Shown here: positions 1 to 8,420 of the stretch, one piece after another
Position numbering within the stretch: position 1 is the first letter of the stretch
Layout of the letters: each line of letters begins with the position of its first letter
Origin: an uncultured Alphaproteobacteria bacterium
GTDB lineage: Bacteria; Pseudomonadota; Alphaproteobacteria; RF32; CAG-239
Length of the DNA stretch: 64,000 nucleotides
Assembly (NCBI GenBank): GCA_944391505.1
Contig: CALXTV010000006.1
Span: forward strand, 1-64,000
Direction of reading: 5' to 3'
Program-made: the position numbers and the translations under genes
Notes under the pieces: generated by a model
Database searches by the model: none
The model's input: the letters and a program-made list of their open reading frames with translations, nothing else
What the model was told of the DNA's origin: nothing

Positions 1-137
1 GACGCAGGATTTGAACCTCCGGGAAGGAGGTTCGACTACCAGCAATAGGCGAGACGGGAGTATCGCCGGTTTTGCCGAAGGCAAAAATTGCGCCTGTGCA
101 ACTCAAGCAGTGGCGCAGAGTAATCCTCTCGTCCCGA

Positions 138-176
138 CCAATAAAAAAAGCCGCCGAGAGGCGGTTTTTTTATTGG
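138..176. terminator. Bidirectional terminator palindrome in repeat copy 1
   Basis: A GC stem (gccgcc / ggcggt) with a GAGA loop is flanked by an A-run on the left and a T-run on the right. The arms extend to CCAAT / ATTGG, giving nearly 18-bp arms. It would terminate transcription in either direction. Confidence 0.7.
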
Positions 177-319
177 AATTGGGACGCAGGATTTGAACCT
201 CCGGGAAGGAGGTTCGACTACCAGCAATAGGCGAGACGGGAGTATCGCCGGTTTTGCCGGAGGCAAAAATTGCGCCTGTGCAACTCAAGCAGTGGCGCAG
301 AGTAATCCTCTCGTCCCGA

Positions 320-357
320 CCAATAAAAAAGCCGCCGAGAGGCGGTTTTTTTATTGG
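320..357. terminator. Bidirectional terminator palindrome in repeat copy 2
   Basis: This is the same palindrome as in the first repeat copy, one A shorter. It sits about 10 bases beyond the stop of the leftward gene at 368-739 and could terminate it. Confidence 0.7.
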
Positions 358-367
358 TTTAACAACG

Positions 368-739
368 TTAAACGAGAAGGATTTTTTCTTTCAAAACCTC
401 TCGTATAAAACGATACATTAAACAGGGTAAGCAGATTGCCGAGTAATGGTAGTAAATCGAAATAGCCAATAAGGCAGCATCGGCTTGTCTTTCCTGCTCA
501 AAATCATAGCCTTCCCGGTTGAATTTCCGTAACAGATTCATAATCGTGTCATAAAACCGACGATGGTATATGGGCAAATATTCTTGGTTATCCAGACTGC
601 TATCCTGTTCCTGAATGTATTTTTTCAGCCTTTTGTCGAAAAGCGGGTTATCTGCAATTTTTTGAGATAACTCATCTTTGTCAAAAACCATGAATGTTTT
701 TTCGATAATTTTTAATAAATAACTTCTGTCCATAATCAT
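368..739 (-). CDS. Hypothetical protein, 123 aa
   Basis: I do not recognise this protein. It is soluble-looking, rich in charged and aromatic residues, and predicted largely helical (LLKIIEKTFMVF; RRFYDTIMNLLRKFNREGYDFEQERQADAALLA). The second half is more hydrophobic (YYHYSAICLPCLMYRF) and contains two cysteines. Two ATGs lie close together (739 and 733) and neither has a clear Shine-Dalgarno site. The gene lies between the repeat block and another leftward small gene, with a terminator between them, so it probably has its own promoter in the A/T-rich 740-880 stretch. It could be lineage-specific or mispredicted. Confidence 0.55.
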   Translation of the reverse strand: MIMDRSYLLKIIEKTFMVFDKDELSQKIADNPLFDKRLKKYIQEQDSSLDNQEYLPIYHRRFYDTIMNLLRKFNREGYDFEQERQADAALLAISIYYHYSAICLPCLMYRFIREVLKEKILLV

Positions 740-883
740 TTCAGGTTTATTTAACGAGGGGGTATTCCTTTAATACGTCCTGTCCCTCTTTATTAATTAT
801 AAAAATAAAAATCAGTTTTATATTTTATGTTTAATCTTGATTTTCATAAGTTTCAACGTTTTTTATTAGAGTAAGAGAAAATC

Positions 884-907
884 AAAAAAAGACCGCGGAA
901 AGCGGTC
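884..907 (-). terminator. Rho-independent terminator
   Basis: The inverted repeat gaccgc-ggaaa-gcggtc is followed on the minus strand by seven T. It lies just beyond the stop of the leftward membrane-protein gene at 920-1234. Confidence 0.75.
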
Positions 908-919
908 TTTTAGTTAATT

Positions 920-1234
920 TCATTTTCTTCTGATCGGAAGAATCAGGAGAATAACACAAACGATATAAACTATACCGACGAAACCCAGGCCGTATGGAAC
1001 GCTCTTATAAACCATCTGCGCCACTACCAGCATAAACAAAATGGAATAAATGATAAAGGAGCCGAGAAACCCGATGACAATTTTCTGAAGTTTCATTTTT
1101 TCCTCAAGCGAAGCTTTTGGCGTCAAAAAATTCGGACGATGTTTCTTATACCATAACAAAAAGCATAAAACGATAAGACAAGCCGCAATACCGATGCCTG
1201 CCCAGAGTGTCAAAGCAAGTTTTAAATCTTCCAT
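920..1234 (-). CDS. Small membrane protein, three predicted helices
   Basis: This is a 104-residue protein with three hydrophobic segments, roughly residues 8-29, 49-72 and 77-98. They are separated by a basic cytoplasmic-type loop (WYKKHRPNF and EEKMKLQK), and the C-terminus is IRRK. No family is recognised. It is monocistronic: a strong terminator follows directly, and the next leftward gene upstream (1335-3824) ends 100 bases away. No clear ribosome-binding site was found before the ATG. It is probably a genuine inner-membrane protein of unknown role. Confidence 0.6.
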   Translation of the reverse strand: MEDLKLALTLWAGIGIAACLIVLCFLLWYKKHRPNFLTPKASLEEKMKLQKIVIGFLGSFIIYSILFMLVVAQMVYKSVPYGLGFVGIVYIVCVILLILPIRRK

Positions 1235-1334
1235 AATGATTGGTTTTAATTGGTTATAAAATAATATCCTTTTATCGGGAAGATAGCTTTTATTTGAAAA
1301 AAATGCAAGCAGTTATTAAAAGTCGGTTATGTGC

Positions 1335-3824
1335 CTATATATATTTTCCGGTAACGCTTTCCGGGCAGACGGCAATCTCCTCCGGAGTACCGCAGGCCAC
1401 AATCCGTCCGCCTTCTGTTCCGCCGCCGGGACCCATGTCGATGATATAGTCGGCGTTGCGTATAACGTCCAGATCATGTTCAATAACAATAACCGTCGCG
1501 CCGTTTTCTACGAGTTTCGCAAATATTTCCAGCAGGGTGCGGACATCAAGCGGATGCAGGCCTATTGTCGGTTCGTCAAAAACAAATACGGTGCTGGACT
1601 GGGTCTTGCCCATTTCGCCTGCCAGCTTCAGTCGTTGAGCCTCGCCGCCGGAAAGACTGGGCGTTTCTTCGCCGAGCGTCAGATAGCCAAGTCCCAGATC
1701 CTGCAATATTTTCAGCCGCTGATAAACGATTTTCAAATCTTCGCAGGCATTCAGGGCAGAATTTATGTCCATATCCATCAGATCGGGCAGGGAGTAAGCC
1801 TTGCCGGCTTTGTTAACATATTTGATGTCGCCGGCCTGTCGGGAATATCTGGAACCGCGGCAGTCCGGACACGGAATTTCGACATCGGGAAGAAACTGTA
1901 CGTCGAGATTGATGGAACCTGTTCCGTCACAAACCGGACAACGCAGTTTTCCGGTATTATAGGAAAAATCGCCGGCTTTATATCCGAGTTTTTTGGCATC
2001 GTCGGTTTTGGCAAAAATTTTGCGCAGTTCGTCATGAACATTGGCATAAGTGGCAACGGTTGAACGAACGTTAATGCCGATTGGCGTGGCGTCAATCAAT
2101 TTGACCTGTTCAATACCCTGCGCCTCGACGGAAACAATATGCTCCGGCAGTTTTTTCTTATTGATTGTTGCCTCAAGCGCCGGCACCAGACTCTCCAGAA
2201 TCAAAGTTGTCTTGCCGGATCCGGAAACACCGGTAACGACGGTCATCTTTCCCTTGGGAATGTTTGCTTCCAACGGTTTGACCGTATGAATGGCATTGGT
2301 CGAAAGGCGTATGTTCCCGAGTTCAAACATTTTATTTGGATTTTGCCGCTTTCCGAGCCTTGTTTGGCGCTTTTCCGAAAGAAACGGAGCAATGAGCGAG
2401 TGTTGGTTCTTTTCTATATCGTTTATGGTTCCTTCAGCAATGATTTGTCCGCCGTTGGCGCCGGCCTGCGGTCCCATTTCAATCAGCCAGTCCGCAGCTG
2501 ACAGTATCTGCGTGTCATGGTCGACCAGCAAAACAGAATTGCCGTCGTTGACCAGGTCATGCATGACACCCTTCAGACCGATGATGTTGGAGGGGTGCAG
2601 ACCGATGGACGGTTCGTCCAAAACATAAAGAACACCGGTTGTACGGTTGCGAACGGCGCGTGCCAGCTGCATTCTCTGGCGTTCTCCGGTTGAGAGAGTT
2701 GATGCGGCACGGTCAAGCGACAGATATCCCAAACCAAGGTCTAGCAGTCGCTGTGCCGTATTTAGAAAGGATTCGCAAATGCTTTCCGCCATCGGCTGCA
2801 TTTCCGACGGCAGCGTTGCGGAAATGCCCGCTGTCCAGCGGACAAGCTCGGCCAGCGGCATCTGGCAGGCCTCATCGAGCGAAATCCCGCGCAGTTTGGG
2901 CGCTCGAGCCTTTTCTGATAAACGGCTTCCATGGCAGTCGGGACAGATTTCCTGCTTCAAAAATTTTTCGACCCGCTTCATGCCTTGCTCGTCTTTAACT
3001 TTTGCCAGCGCGTTTTCAACCGTATAAACGGCGTTGTAATAGGTAAAATCCAGCTCGCCCGCCTGATTGGAGTTCTTTGCCTTATAGAGAATATGTTTTT
3101 TGACGGCCGGACCGTTGTAAACAATATCTTTTTCCTTGTCGGTCAGCTCCCGGAACGGCACGTCGGTGCGCACGCCCATGGCACGGCAGACGTCCGTCAT
3201 CAGCGACCACATCAGAGAGTTCCACGGAGCAACGGCGCCTTCGTCAATCGAAAGGGATTCGTCGGGAACAAGCGTTGTCCGGTCTACGGTTCGTATCATT
3301 CCGGTTCCGTCGCAGGTGCGGCAGGCTCCCTGACTGTTAAAAGCCAGTTCTTCTGCGGACGGCGCATAAAATGCCGTGCCGCATTGCGGGCAGACAAGCT
3401 GTTGCCCGGCTGCAACGGCAAGAGATGGTTCCAGATAGTGTCCGTTCGGGCAGCGGTGACAGGCCAGCCGCGAATACATCAGCCTCAGGCTGTTCAAAAG
3501 CTCGGTTCCGGTACCGAAAGTGCTGCGAATGCCGGGCACGCCGGGACGCTGACGTAGCGCCAAAGCTGCCGGAACATACAAAACCTCGTCTACCTGAGCC
3601 TTTTCGGCCTGCGTCATACGCCTGCGGGTATAGGTGGACAGCGCGTCCAAATAGCGTCGCGAACCTTCCGCATATAAAACGCCCAGGGCAAGAGAAGATT
3701 TTCCCGAGCCGGAGACACCGGCAATGCCGACGATTTTATTAAGCGGGATATCAACGTCAATGTTTTTCAGATTATGTACCCTGGCGCCGCGCACCAGTAT
3801 TTTGTCGACCATGTTTTTATCCAA
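1335..3824 (-). CDS. UvrA-like ABC ATPase (UvrA2 / short UvrA paralogue)
   Basis: This 829-residue UvrA-family protein has two ABC ATPase halves. The first Walker A is GVSGSGKSS near residue 36 and the first signature LSTGERQRMQLA. The second Walker A is GVSGSGKTT and the second signature [12 protein letters not shown]. CxxC pairs typical of the UvrA zinc modules are visible (CHRC, CPQC, CRTCDGTG, CPDCHGS, CPVCDGTG...CPDCRGS). It is about 110 residues shorter than the canonical UvrA at 17939-20758. Class-II UvrA paralogues typically lack or shorten the UvrB-binding region, and are linked to DNA-damage or antibiotic tolerance rather than core excision repair. Which role applies here is inference. 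Starts at residue 1 or residue 5 (MVDKI) are both possible. No partner gene is adjacent. Confidence 0.9.
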   Translation of the reverse strand: MDKNMVDKILVRGARVHNLKNIDVDIPLNKIVGIAGVSGSGKSSLALGVLYAEGSRRYLDALSTYTRRRMTQAEKAQVDEVLYVPAALALRQRPGVPGIRSTFGTGTELLNSLRLMYSRLACHRCPNGHYLEPSLAVAAGQQLVCPQCGTAFYAPSAEELAFNSQGACRTCDGTGMIRTVDRTTLVPDESLSIDEGAVAPWNSLMWSLMTDVCRAMGVRTDVPFRELTDKEKDIVYNGPAVKKHILYKAKNSNQAGELDFTYYNAVYTVENALAKVKDEQGMKRVEKFLKQEICPDCHGSRLSEKARAPKLRGISLDEACQMPLAELVRWTAGISATLPSEMQPMAESICESFLNTAQRLLDLGLGYLSLDRAASTLSTGERQRMQLARAVRNRTTGVLYVLDEPSIGLHPSNIIGLKGVMHDLVNDGNSVLLVDHDTQILSAADWLIEMGPQAGANGGQIIAEGTINDIEKNQHSLIAPFLSEKRQTRLGKRQNPNKMFELGNIRLSTNAIHTVKPLEANIPKGKMTVVTGVSGSGKTTLILESLVPALEATINKKKLPEHIVSVEAQGIEQVKLIDATPIGINVRSTVATYANVHDELRKIFAKTDDAKKLGYKAGDFSYNTGKLRCPVCDGTGSINLDVQFLPDVEIPCPDCRGSRYSRQAGDIKYVNKAGKAYSLPDLMDMDINSALNACEDLKIVYQRLKILQDLGLGYLTLGEETPSLSGGEAQRLKLAGEMGKTQSSTVFVFDEPTIGLHPLDVRTLLEIFAKLVENGATVIVIEHDLDVIRNADYIIDMGPGGGTEGGRIVACGTPEEIAVCPESVTGKYI

Positions 3825-3914
3825 AATCAGGGGTTGTTGTCTGAACAGGAATTTTATTGAATTGTATTATAATTTCAAGTGTTAATAAACATGGCTGTTT
3901 TTCTTTTCCTTTGG

Positions 3915-5864
3915 CTATCTTTGGCGCTTTTTTACCAGATAATCTCTGATGACAACGCCGGTGCGATATTCCTGTCTCCTTTTCATATAGTCCGCCAAAG
4001 CTTTATACGGCGTACGTTTGGGCGAAATGCAGTTGAAAAGGGCATTGGCCAGACTGTAACCGGACATATTTCGTCCGATTTTGATGTTCAGAGAGTCTTT
4101 GATTTTCTTCTGCTGTCTTTCTTTTTCGCCGTCGGGTATGTTCAGGTTATTGATATATTGCGCGTATTCCGAGGCATCTTTTCTCTGTCGTTTAGACAAA
4201 TCGACGATTTCATGACTGATACGGTAGGACACCTTGACATAAGCCTCTTCCATTTCGTCGTTTTTAAGAGAAGAAAAAAATTTGTTCAAATCACCGCTAG
4301 GCATATCCTGTGATGAGTTTGTCAGTTCATAGAAACGCAGAATTTCTTTAAACCAGGGCGTTTTAAAAGCATGCAGCTGATACCCGGCGTCCATATCCTG
4401 CAGAAGAAGAAAGCCGCGGCGTTCACTCCACAAAATGGAATTGATGGTCTTAGGCTGAATACCGATGCTTCCCGCTTTCATCTTTCTTTCCAGATGGTTG
4501 TTCAGCTTTTGCAGATAAACGCCGTAAGTATCGTGTTTGGCAAAAGGAAACTTTGTATCCATAATTTCTTCAAGCAAATGCTTGGTATAAGGGTCGTTAA
4601 TCTGAGGCGTTTCAAGTGTTCTCGGTGTCGTGTTGTTCATCAGCCGCCGCAGAATATCAATGTTTTTCATCAGATTGCCGGAGGAGTCTCTGGTCATGGT
4701 TTCATATTTTTTTATATTAAGCAAATCATCGGCAGCGATGTTGTAGTCCGGAAAATTTTGTTCAACATAGTTAATAATCCGGTTGAGTTTTTCTGTTCTG
4801 AGTTTTGGATCCAAATCAGGGTTCAGGCCTTTGACGGCATCATAATAAAGCACCATTCTTTTCAGAATTTTATGCTGCTGGGGCTGTTGATTATGAATAT
4901 AGGAACGCAGACGCGGAAAAGCTTCGTTAACCGCAATCGCGTCCAGCCGAATCTGTTCAAACCGGTTTTCGTCGCTGGACGGAATCTGCTCGGCAATGCG
5001 GCATAAACGGGTAATGTTGTAGGGCGTTACTCTTGATGTCAGGCATCTGAAAACAAAACCGCTGCTGCCGTGGTCGGAAATATCCGTTCCCCAAAGATTG
5101 CCGACCGAGTTGAGAATTTTGTTTTTGCCGTTTTTAATAACCGGTACGACGTTTTTAATGGCGCCGACGGCGAGATCGTCGTCAATGTCCGGAAGCTTTT
5201 CGATATACTTGTCAAAATGAAGGGCAAAGAGCATAAACTTTGCCGGGGGCAGAGAATCAATAGCCTGAGACATAATATCCAGCCGTTTGACTTCATATTT
5301 GGCCTCTTTCTGGTTTCGTTTGCTGAAAATGGGGGTTTTGACCTGTCCAAGATTAGAAACCAAAACACCGTAGTCAACGGAATAAAACTTATCAATTATT
5401 TCTCTTTTGCTGAAAGAAACGTCCGTTTCGTGGTGCGTATTATAGAAAACGGAAATTGTGATGTCGTCATCATGGGCATAATCTAATACCTTGGGAAAAG
5501 TTTCTGCAATTTTATCGGCAAGAATGCCGTCTTTGTCGATTTTGAACTGTTCTTTGCTGTAGTTGCTCAGAATCCGGCATAAAAGATTTTTGTCATCGTC
5601 GTTATCGCTGATGTTTTGCGCAATCTCGCTAAATTTTTCGAAAGTTTGCTTAAGATGATATAATTCAATGGGGTTTTTGGTACATAACTGATAAATCAGT
5701 TCAGCTTGCGGAACCTTGAATTTTTGGCCAATATTAAGATTCTTTGCAATATTTTGGATAATGTCGAAGCTTTGTTTTCTGGCAGCTTCGTCAGTAAGAT
5801 TTTTTTCCAGACGTTCATTAACGTCTCGTTCAAAAACGGGTGAAAAATAGTTTTGTTCGTTCAT
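3915..5864 (-). CDS. Large hypothetical protein, 649 aa
   Basis: No domain is recognised. The protein is hydrophilic, rich in Asp, Lys, Asn and Ile, predicted mostly helical, and ends in a very basic tail (YMKRRQEYRTGVVIRDYLVKKRQR region). The reading frame extends 21 codons upstream, but that extension encodes a hydrophobic, Cys-containing stretch with no ribosome-binding site. I therefore start at ATG 5864 (MNEQNYFSPVF). No signal peptide or membrane segment is seen with this start. If the upstream start were used, the extension could resemble a short signal sequence, so export cannot be excluded. It is flanked by the UvrA paralogue and a divergent membrane gene. The basic C-terminus hints at nucleic-acid or membrane contact, which is only a guess. 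Confidence 0.7.
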   Translation of the reverse strand: MNEQNYFSPVFERDVNERLEKNLTDEAARKQSFDIIQNIAKNLNIGQKFKVPQAELIYQLCTKNPIELYHLKQTFEKFSEIAQNISDNDDDKNLLCRILSNYSKEQFKIDKDGILADKIAETFPKVLDYAHDDDITISVFYNTHHETDVSFSKREIIDKFYSVDYGVLVSNLGQVKTPIFSKRNQKEAKYEVKRLDIMSQAIDSLPPAKFMLFALHFDKYIEKLPDIDDDLAVGAIKNVVPVIKNGKNKILNSVGNLWGTDISDHGSSGFVFRCLTSRVTPYNITRLCRIAEQIPSSDENRFEQIRLDAIAVNEAFPRLRSYIHNQQPQQHKILKRMVLYYDAVKGLNPDLDPKLRTEKLNRIINYVEQNFPDYNIAADDLLNIKKYETMTRDSSGNLMKNIDILRRLMNNTTPRTLETPQINDPYTKHLLEEIMDTKFPFAKHDTYGVYLQKLNNHLERKMKAGSIGIQPKTINSILWSERRGFLLLQDMDAGYQLHAFKTPWFKEILRFYELTNSSQDMPSGDLNKFFSSLKNDEMEEAYVKVSYRISHEIVDLSKRQRKDASEYAQYINNLNIPDGEKERQQKKIKDSLNIKIGRNMSGYSLANALFNCISPKRTPYKALADYMKRRQEYRTGVVIRDYLVKKRQR

Positions 5865-6029
5865 AGTAAAAACCGTATGTTTGTTAAAGAATGGATAGAA
5901 ACTAACACAAATAAAGACAGAAAGCAATATTTTTGTCTAAAACAATTGTTTTTTATAAAATTTTTTTGCCGTTCGCGATGAAGCTTTTGCAAAAGCGATT
6001 ATATTAAGAGGCAAAAAAAGGAGGAAAAT

Positions 6030-6677
6030 TTGAAACAAATAACAACGGCTCAAAAAAATTATATCAGCATAATGAATGCGTTGTGGGATTTTTTTACCAG
6101 CAAAACCGGCGCGTTTATCATCGGTGTCGGCGCCATCGTCATCGGCATGTACCAGTTTTATATCAGCAAGCCGATTCTGAAATATGAAGCCGAGCATACC
6201 AATATCGTTTCATCGGCAGATGTCAGCGATTTGAAGGTTACCGTCAAGGAAAAAGAATATAAGGATATGTATTTGACAACGCTGACGTTGATGAATACAG
6301 GGTCTCAGGCATTAGACGGCGACGACGTTTCAAAGATTGGCCATGATCCGATACGAATAGTCGTGCCGAAAGATGCGCGCCTGGCCGCTTATAACATCAA
6401 CAAAAAACAAACGTCGCCGGCGGTTGCTGCTTCGCTTGAACCTTATGACGGCGATATATTGATAAAATTTGACTATCTTAATCCCGATAATCAGATAACC
6501 ATATCGCTGCTTCATGAAAAAAACAGCGATGATTTCAAAATCGTCGGCAGTGCCGTCAACGTCAATACCATCAGTCGTGCCTGGTCGCCGGTTCAGGTAC
6601 GGGAATTTATTATTGCCGTATTGGTTGTGTGTTTTGCGGCTTATGTCCTGGCCGGAGTTTTCAGCCGTCGTACCTGA
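6030..6677 (+). CDS. Membrane protein with two TM helices and a central extracytoplasmic domain
   Basis: This 215-residue protein starts at TTG. The choice rests on a perfect AAGGAGG Shine-Dalgarno site about six bases upstream. A helix at roughly residues 29-47 (GAFIIGVGAIVIGMYQFYI) is followed by about 140 residues of beta-rich, polar sequence (TLTLMNTGSQAL...; DILIKFDYLNP). A C-terminal helix (FIIAVLVVCFAAYVLAGVF) and a basic tail SRRT end the protein. The topology suggests a bitopic anchored domain outside the cytoplasm. The family is not recognised. It precedes ppa by 77 bases and could share its transcript. Confidence 0.7.
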   Translation: MKQITTAQKNYISIMNALWDFFTSKTGAFIIGVGAIVIGMYQFYISKPILKYEAEHTNIVSSADVSDLKVTVKEKEYKDMYLTTLTLMNTGSQALDGDDVSKIGHDPIRIVVPKDARLAAYNINKKQTSPAVAASLEPYDGDILIKFDYLNPDNQITISLLHEKNSDDFKIVGSAVNVNTISRAWSPVQVREFIIAVLVVCFAAYVLAGVFSRRT

Positions 6678-6754
6678 AAAAGACTTTACAATAAATTTAT
6701 TTATAATATTTTGTTTGCCGTAATAGAAAATCATCTGCGAAGAAAAGGACAAAA

Positions 6755-7306
6755 ATGCTGCATCCATGGCATGGGGTCGGAGCCGGCGAAAAAGCTCCGG
6801 AAATTGTTACCGCGCTGATTGAGGTTCCGCGCGGCTCAAATATCAAATATGAATTAGACAAGGCCAGCGGCCTGCTTAAGGTTGACCGCATTTTGTACAG
6901 CGCCGTGCATTATCCGGCCAATTACGGATTTATTCCGCAAAGCTACTGCGACGACAATGATCCGTTGGATATTTTGGTGTTGGGGCAGGAGCCCGTTTTG
7001 CCGCTTTCCATTTTGCGGGCAAAGCCGATTGGGGTTATGAAAATGTTCGACCAGGGAGAAATGGACGACAAGATTATCGCCGTACATCTGGATGATCCGG
7101 AATATGCACATTATAATACCATCGACGAGCTTCCGCCGCATTGTCTGAAAACGCTGCGCCGTTTTTTTGAGGACTATAAGGTTCTGGAAAACAAACAAGT
7201 CATTATCGAAACTTTTCTCGGCCCCGAAGAAGCCCGAAAAACGATTAATGATGCTTTAGCCTTGTACGAAAAAAATAAGGAACACCTCACGGGTTATGAG
7301 GGCTAA
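6755..7306 (+). CDS. ppa: Inorganic pyrophosphatase (family I)
   Basis: This cytoplasmic enzyme hydrolyses diphosphate to two phosphates, pulling biosynthetic reactions forward. Its 183 residues match the usual bacterial family I length. The family signature DDNDPLD is at about 66-72, after [13 protein letters not shown] further Asp pair at about 104-105 (GEMDDK) matches the third metal-binding acid. The N-terminal [13 protein letters not shown] is also typical. The start ATG follows AAAAGGACAAAA, an acceptable ribosome-binding site. A terminator immediately follows, so the gene ends a transcription unit. Confidence 0.97.
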   Translation: MLHPWHGVGAGEKAPEIVTALIEVPRGSNIKYELDKASGLLKVDRILYSAVHYPANYGFIPQSYCDDNDPLDILVLGQEPVLPLSILRAKPIGVMKMFDQGEMDDKIIAVHLDDPEYAHYNTIDELPPHCLKTLRRFFEDYKVLENKQVIIETFLGPEEARKTINDALALYEKNKEHLTGYEG

Positions 7307-7310
7307 GATA

Positions 7311-7338
7311 AAAGGCGGTTTTCCACAAACCGCCTTTT
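7311..7338 (+). terminator. Terminator after ppa
   Basis: AAAGGCGGTTT and AAACCGCCTTTT form an 11-bp stem with a short loop ending in T. It lies 4 bases after the ppa stop. Confidence 0.75.
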
Positions 7339-7424
7339 ATATTTGAAAATCCGGCGGATAATTATTGCATGAAACGAAATCTGATGATAGATTTACCCGG
7401 AGAATAACTTTGGGATTGCTGTTT

Positions 7425-8420
7425 ATGCCGCAGATTTCTTTAATAATACCGCTGTATAATGCAGAAAAATACCTTGAAGCCTGTCTGGCTTCCGTTGCCC
7501 GGCAGAGCTTTCGCGATTTTGAGGTGCTCTGCATCAATGACGGTTCTTCCGACAGAACGGAGGAAATTGTCAAAAGCTTTGCGGAAAAAGATTCCCGTTT
7601 CAAACTCATCAATCAGGAAAATGCGGGTTGTTCGGCAGCCAGAAATCACGGCATAGCCGTTTCCGAAGCGCCGTATATTGCGTTTCTTGATCAGGACGAT
7701 ATGCTGCACCCGCAGGCATTTGAAGCCTTGTACTATATGGTAACCCGTTTTAACGCCGATGTTGCCGCCTTTAAAAACAAAACCGTTTCTGACGATTTTG
7801 TAATGGGCGAAACGCAAAATTATGATTTGGAAAAACAGGAATACAAATTCAGCACAACGCCGTTTGAAGACTTTTTCGCCGGCCGCAAAAACGGGCGCGG
7901 CGGCTCGGTTCTTGTCTGGAACCGCTTATATAACAAGGCTGCGGTAAAAGGGCTGGATTTTCCGGTTAACGTGCAGCCGGCGGAAGATACGATTTATACG
8001 CTGAAGGTTTTGTTTCAGATTAAGTCGATGGTTTCGACCGACGCCGAATTTCTGTTTTATCGCGACAGTTCAACTTCGGTCATGAATCAGGGCAAAACGG
8101 ATAAATATGTCAAATCGCACGCATTGGCGGCACAGGTAATATATGAATATTTCATCAAGTCTGGTTTGGCGGAAGGTTCCCGCCGGGAGTTGATAAACCG
8201 GTACCTGGCCAGATTTATATTCAAATCACTAATATCCCAGCCGCTGCGATTGGTCAGAGATAAGAAACGCCGCCGGGAGTTTTGGAATTTTGCCAACGCT
8301 TGTGTAGCTTTGCTGTATCAGGGCGGTGCTTATTGTCCCCGGTTGCTCGGTTGGCGCTTCTGCCTGGCGTCAAAACTGTTTTTAAACAAGCATTATCAGA
8401 TGGCGAGGTTATTTGTATGA
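7425..8420 (+). CDS. Glycosyltransferase family 2
   Basis: The N-terminus is a standard GT-A fold: ISLIIPLYNAEKYLEACLASV, then VLCINDGSSDRTEEIV, NAGCSAARNHGI and FLDQDDMLHP. FLDQDD supplies the DxD metal/nucleotide-sugar site. It would transfer a sugar from an NDP-sugar to a cell-surface glycan acceptor, at the inner face of the membrane; the sugar is unknown. I start at ATG 7425 because the family begins right at that point. A TTG at 7410 has a better-placed GGAGAA and is an alternative. The stop overlaps the next gene's start (ATGA), indicating translational coupling in a three-gene glycan operon. Confidence 0.92.
   Translation: MPQISLIIPLYNAEKYLEACLASVARQSFRDFEVLCINDGSSDRTEEIVKSFAEKDSRFKLINQENAGCSAARNHGIAVSEAPYIAFLDQDDMLHPQAFEALYYMVTRFNADVAAFKNKTVSDDFVMGETQNYDLEKQEYKFSTTPFEDFFAGRKNGRGGSVLVWNRLYNKAAVKGLDFPVNVQPAEDTIYTLKVLFQIKSMVSTDAEFLFYRDSSTSVMNQGKTDKYVKSHALAAQVIYEYFIKSGLAEGSRRELINRYLARFIFKSLISQPLRLVRDKKRRREFWNFANACVALLYQGGAYCPRLLGWRFCLASKLFLNKHYQMARLFV

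Larger units (their letters stand above)
1..357. repeat. Two tandem copies of a 182-bp tRNA-like repeat
   Basis: The block starting with gacgcagg at 1 recurs at 183. The two copies are nearly identical; differences include gaaggc versus ggaggc and one A less in a homopolymer. The first copy begins at the window edge and may be cut. Read on the minus strand, each unit contains a T-arm-like motif (GGTTCAAATCC) followed by CGTCCC. A GGGACG segment about 130 bases upstream could pair with that CGTCCC as an acceptor stem. The anticodon and D arms are not recognisable, so I do not call a tRNA. Each unit also carries an A/T-flanked palindrome that would act as a terminator. It is probably an intergenic repeat family derived from a tRNA; short open frames inside it look spurious. 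Confidence 0.8.

Noticed and set aside
11-408. Two nearly identical ~60-70-codon plus-strand frames in the repeats
   Set aside because: They read through tRNA-like sequence and the terminator, have no ribosome-binding site and exist only because the repeat has two copies.
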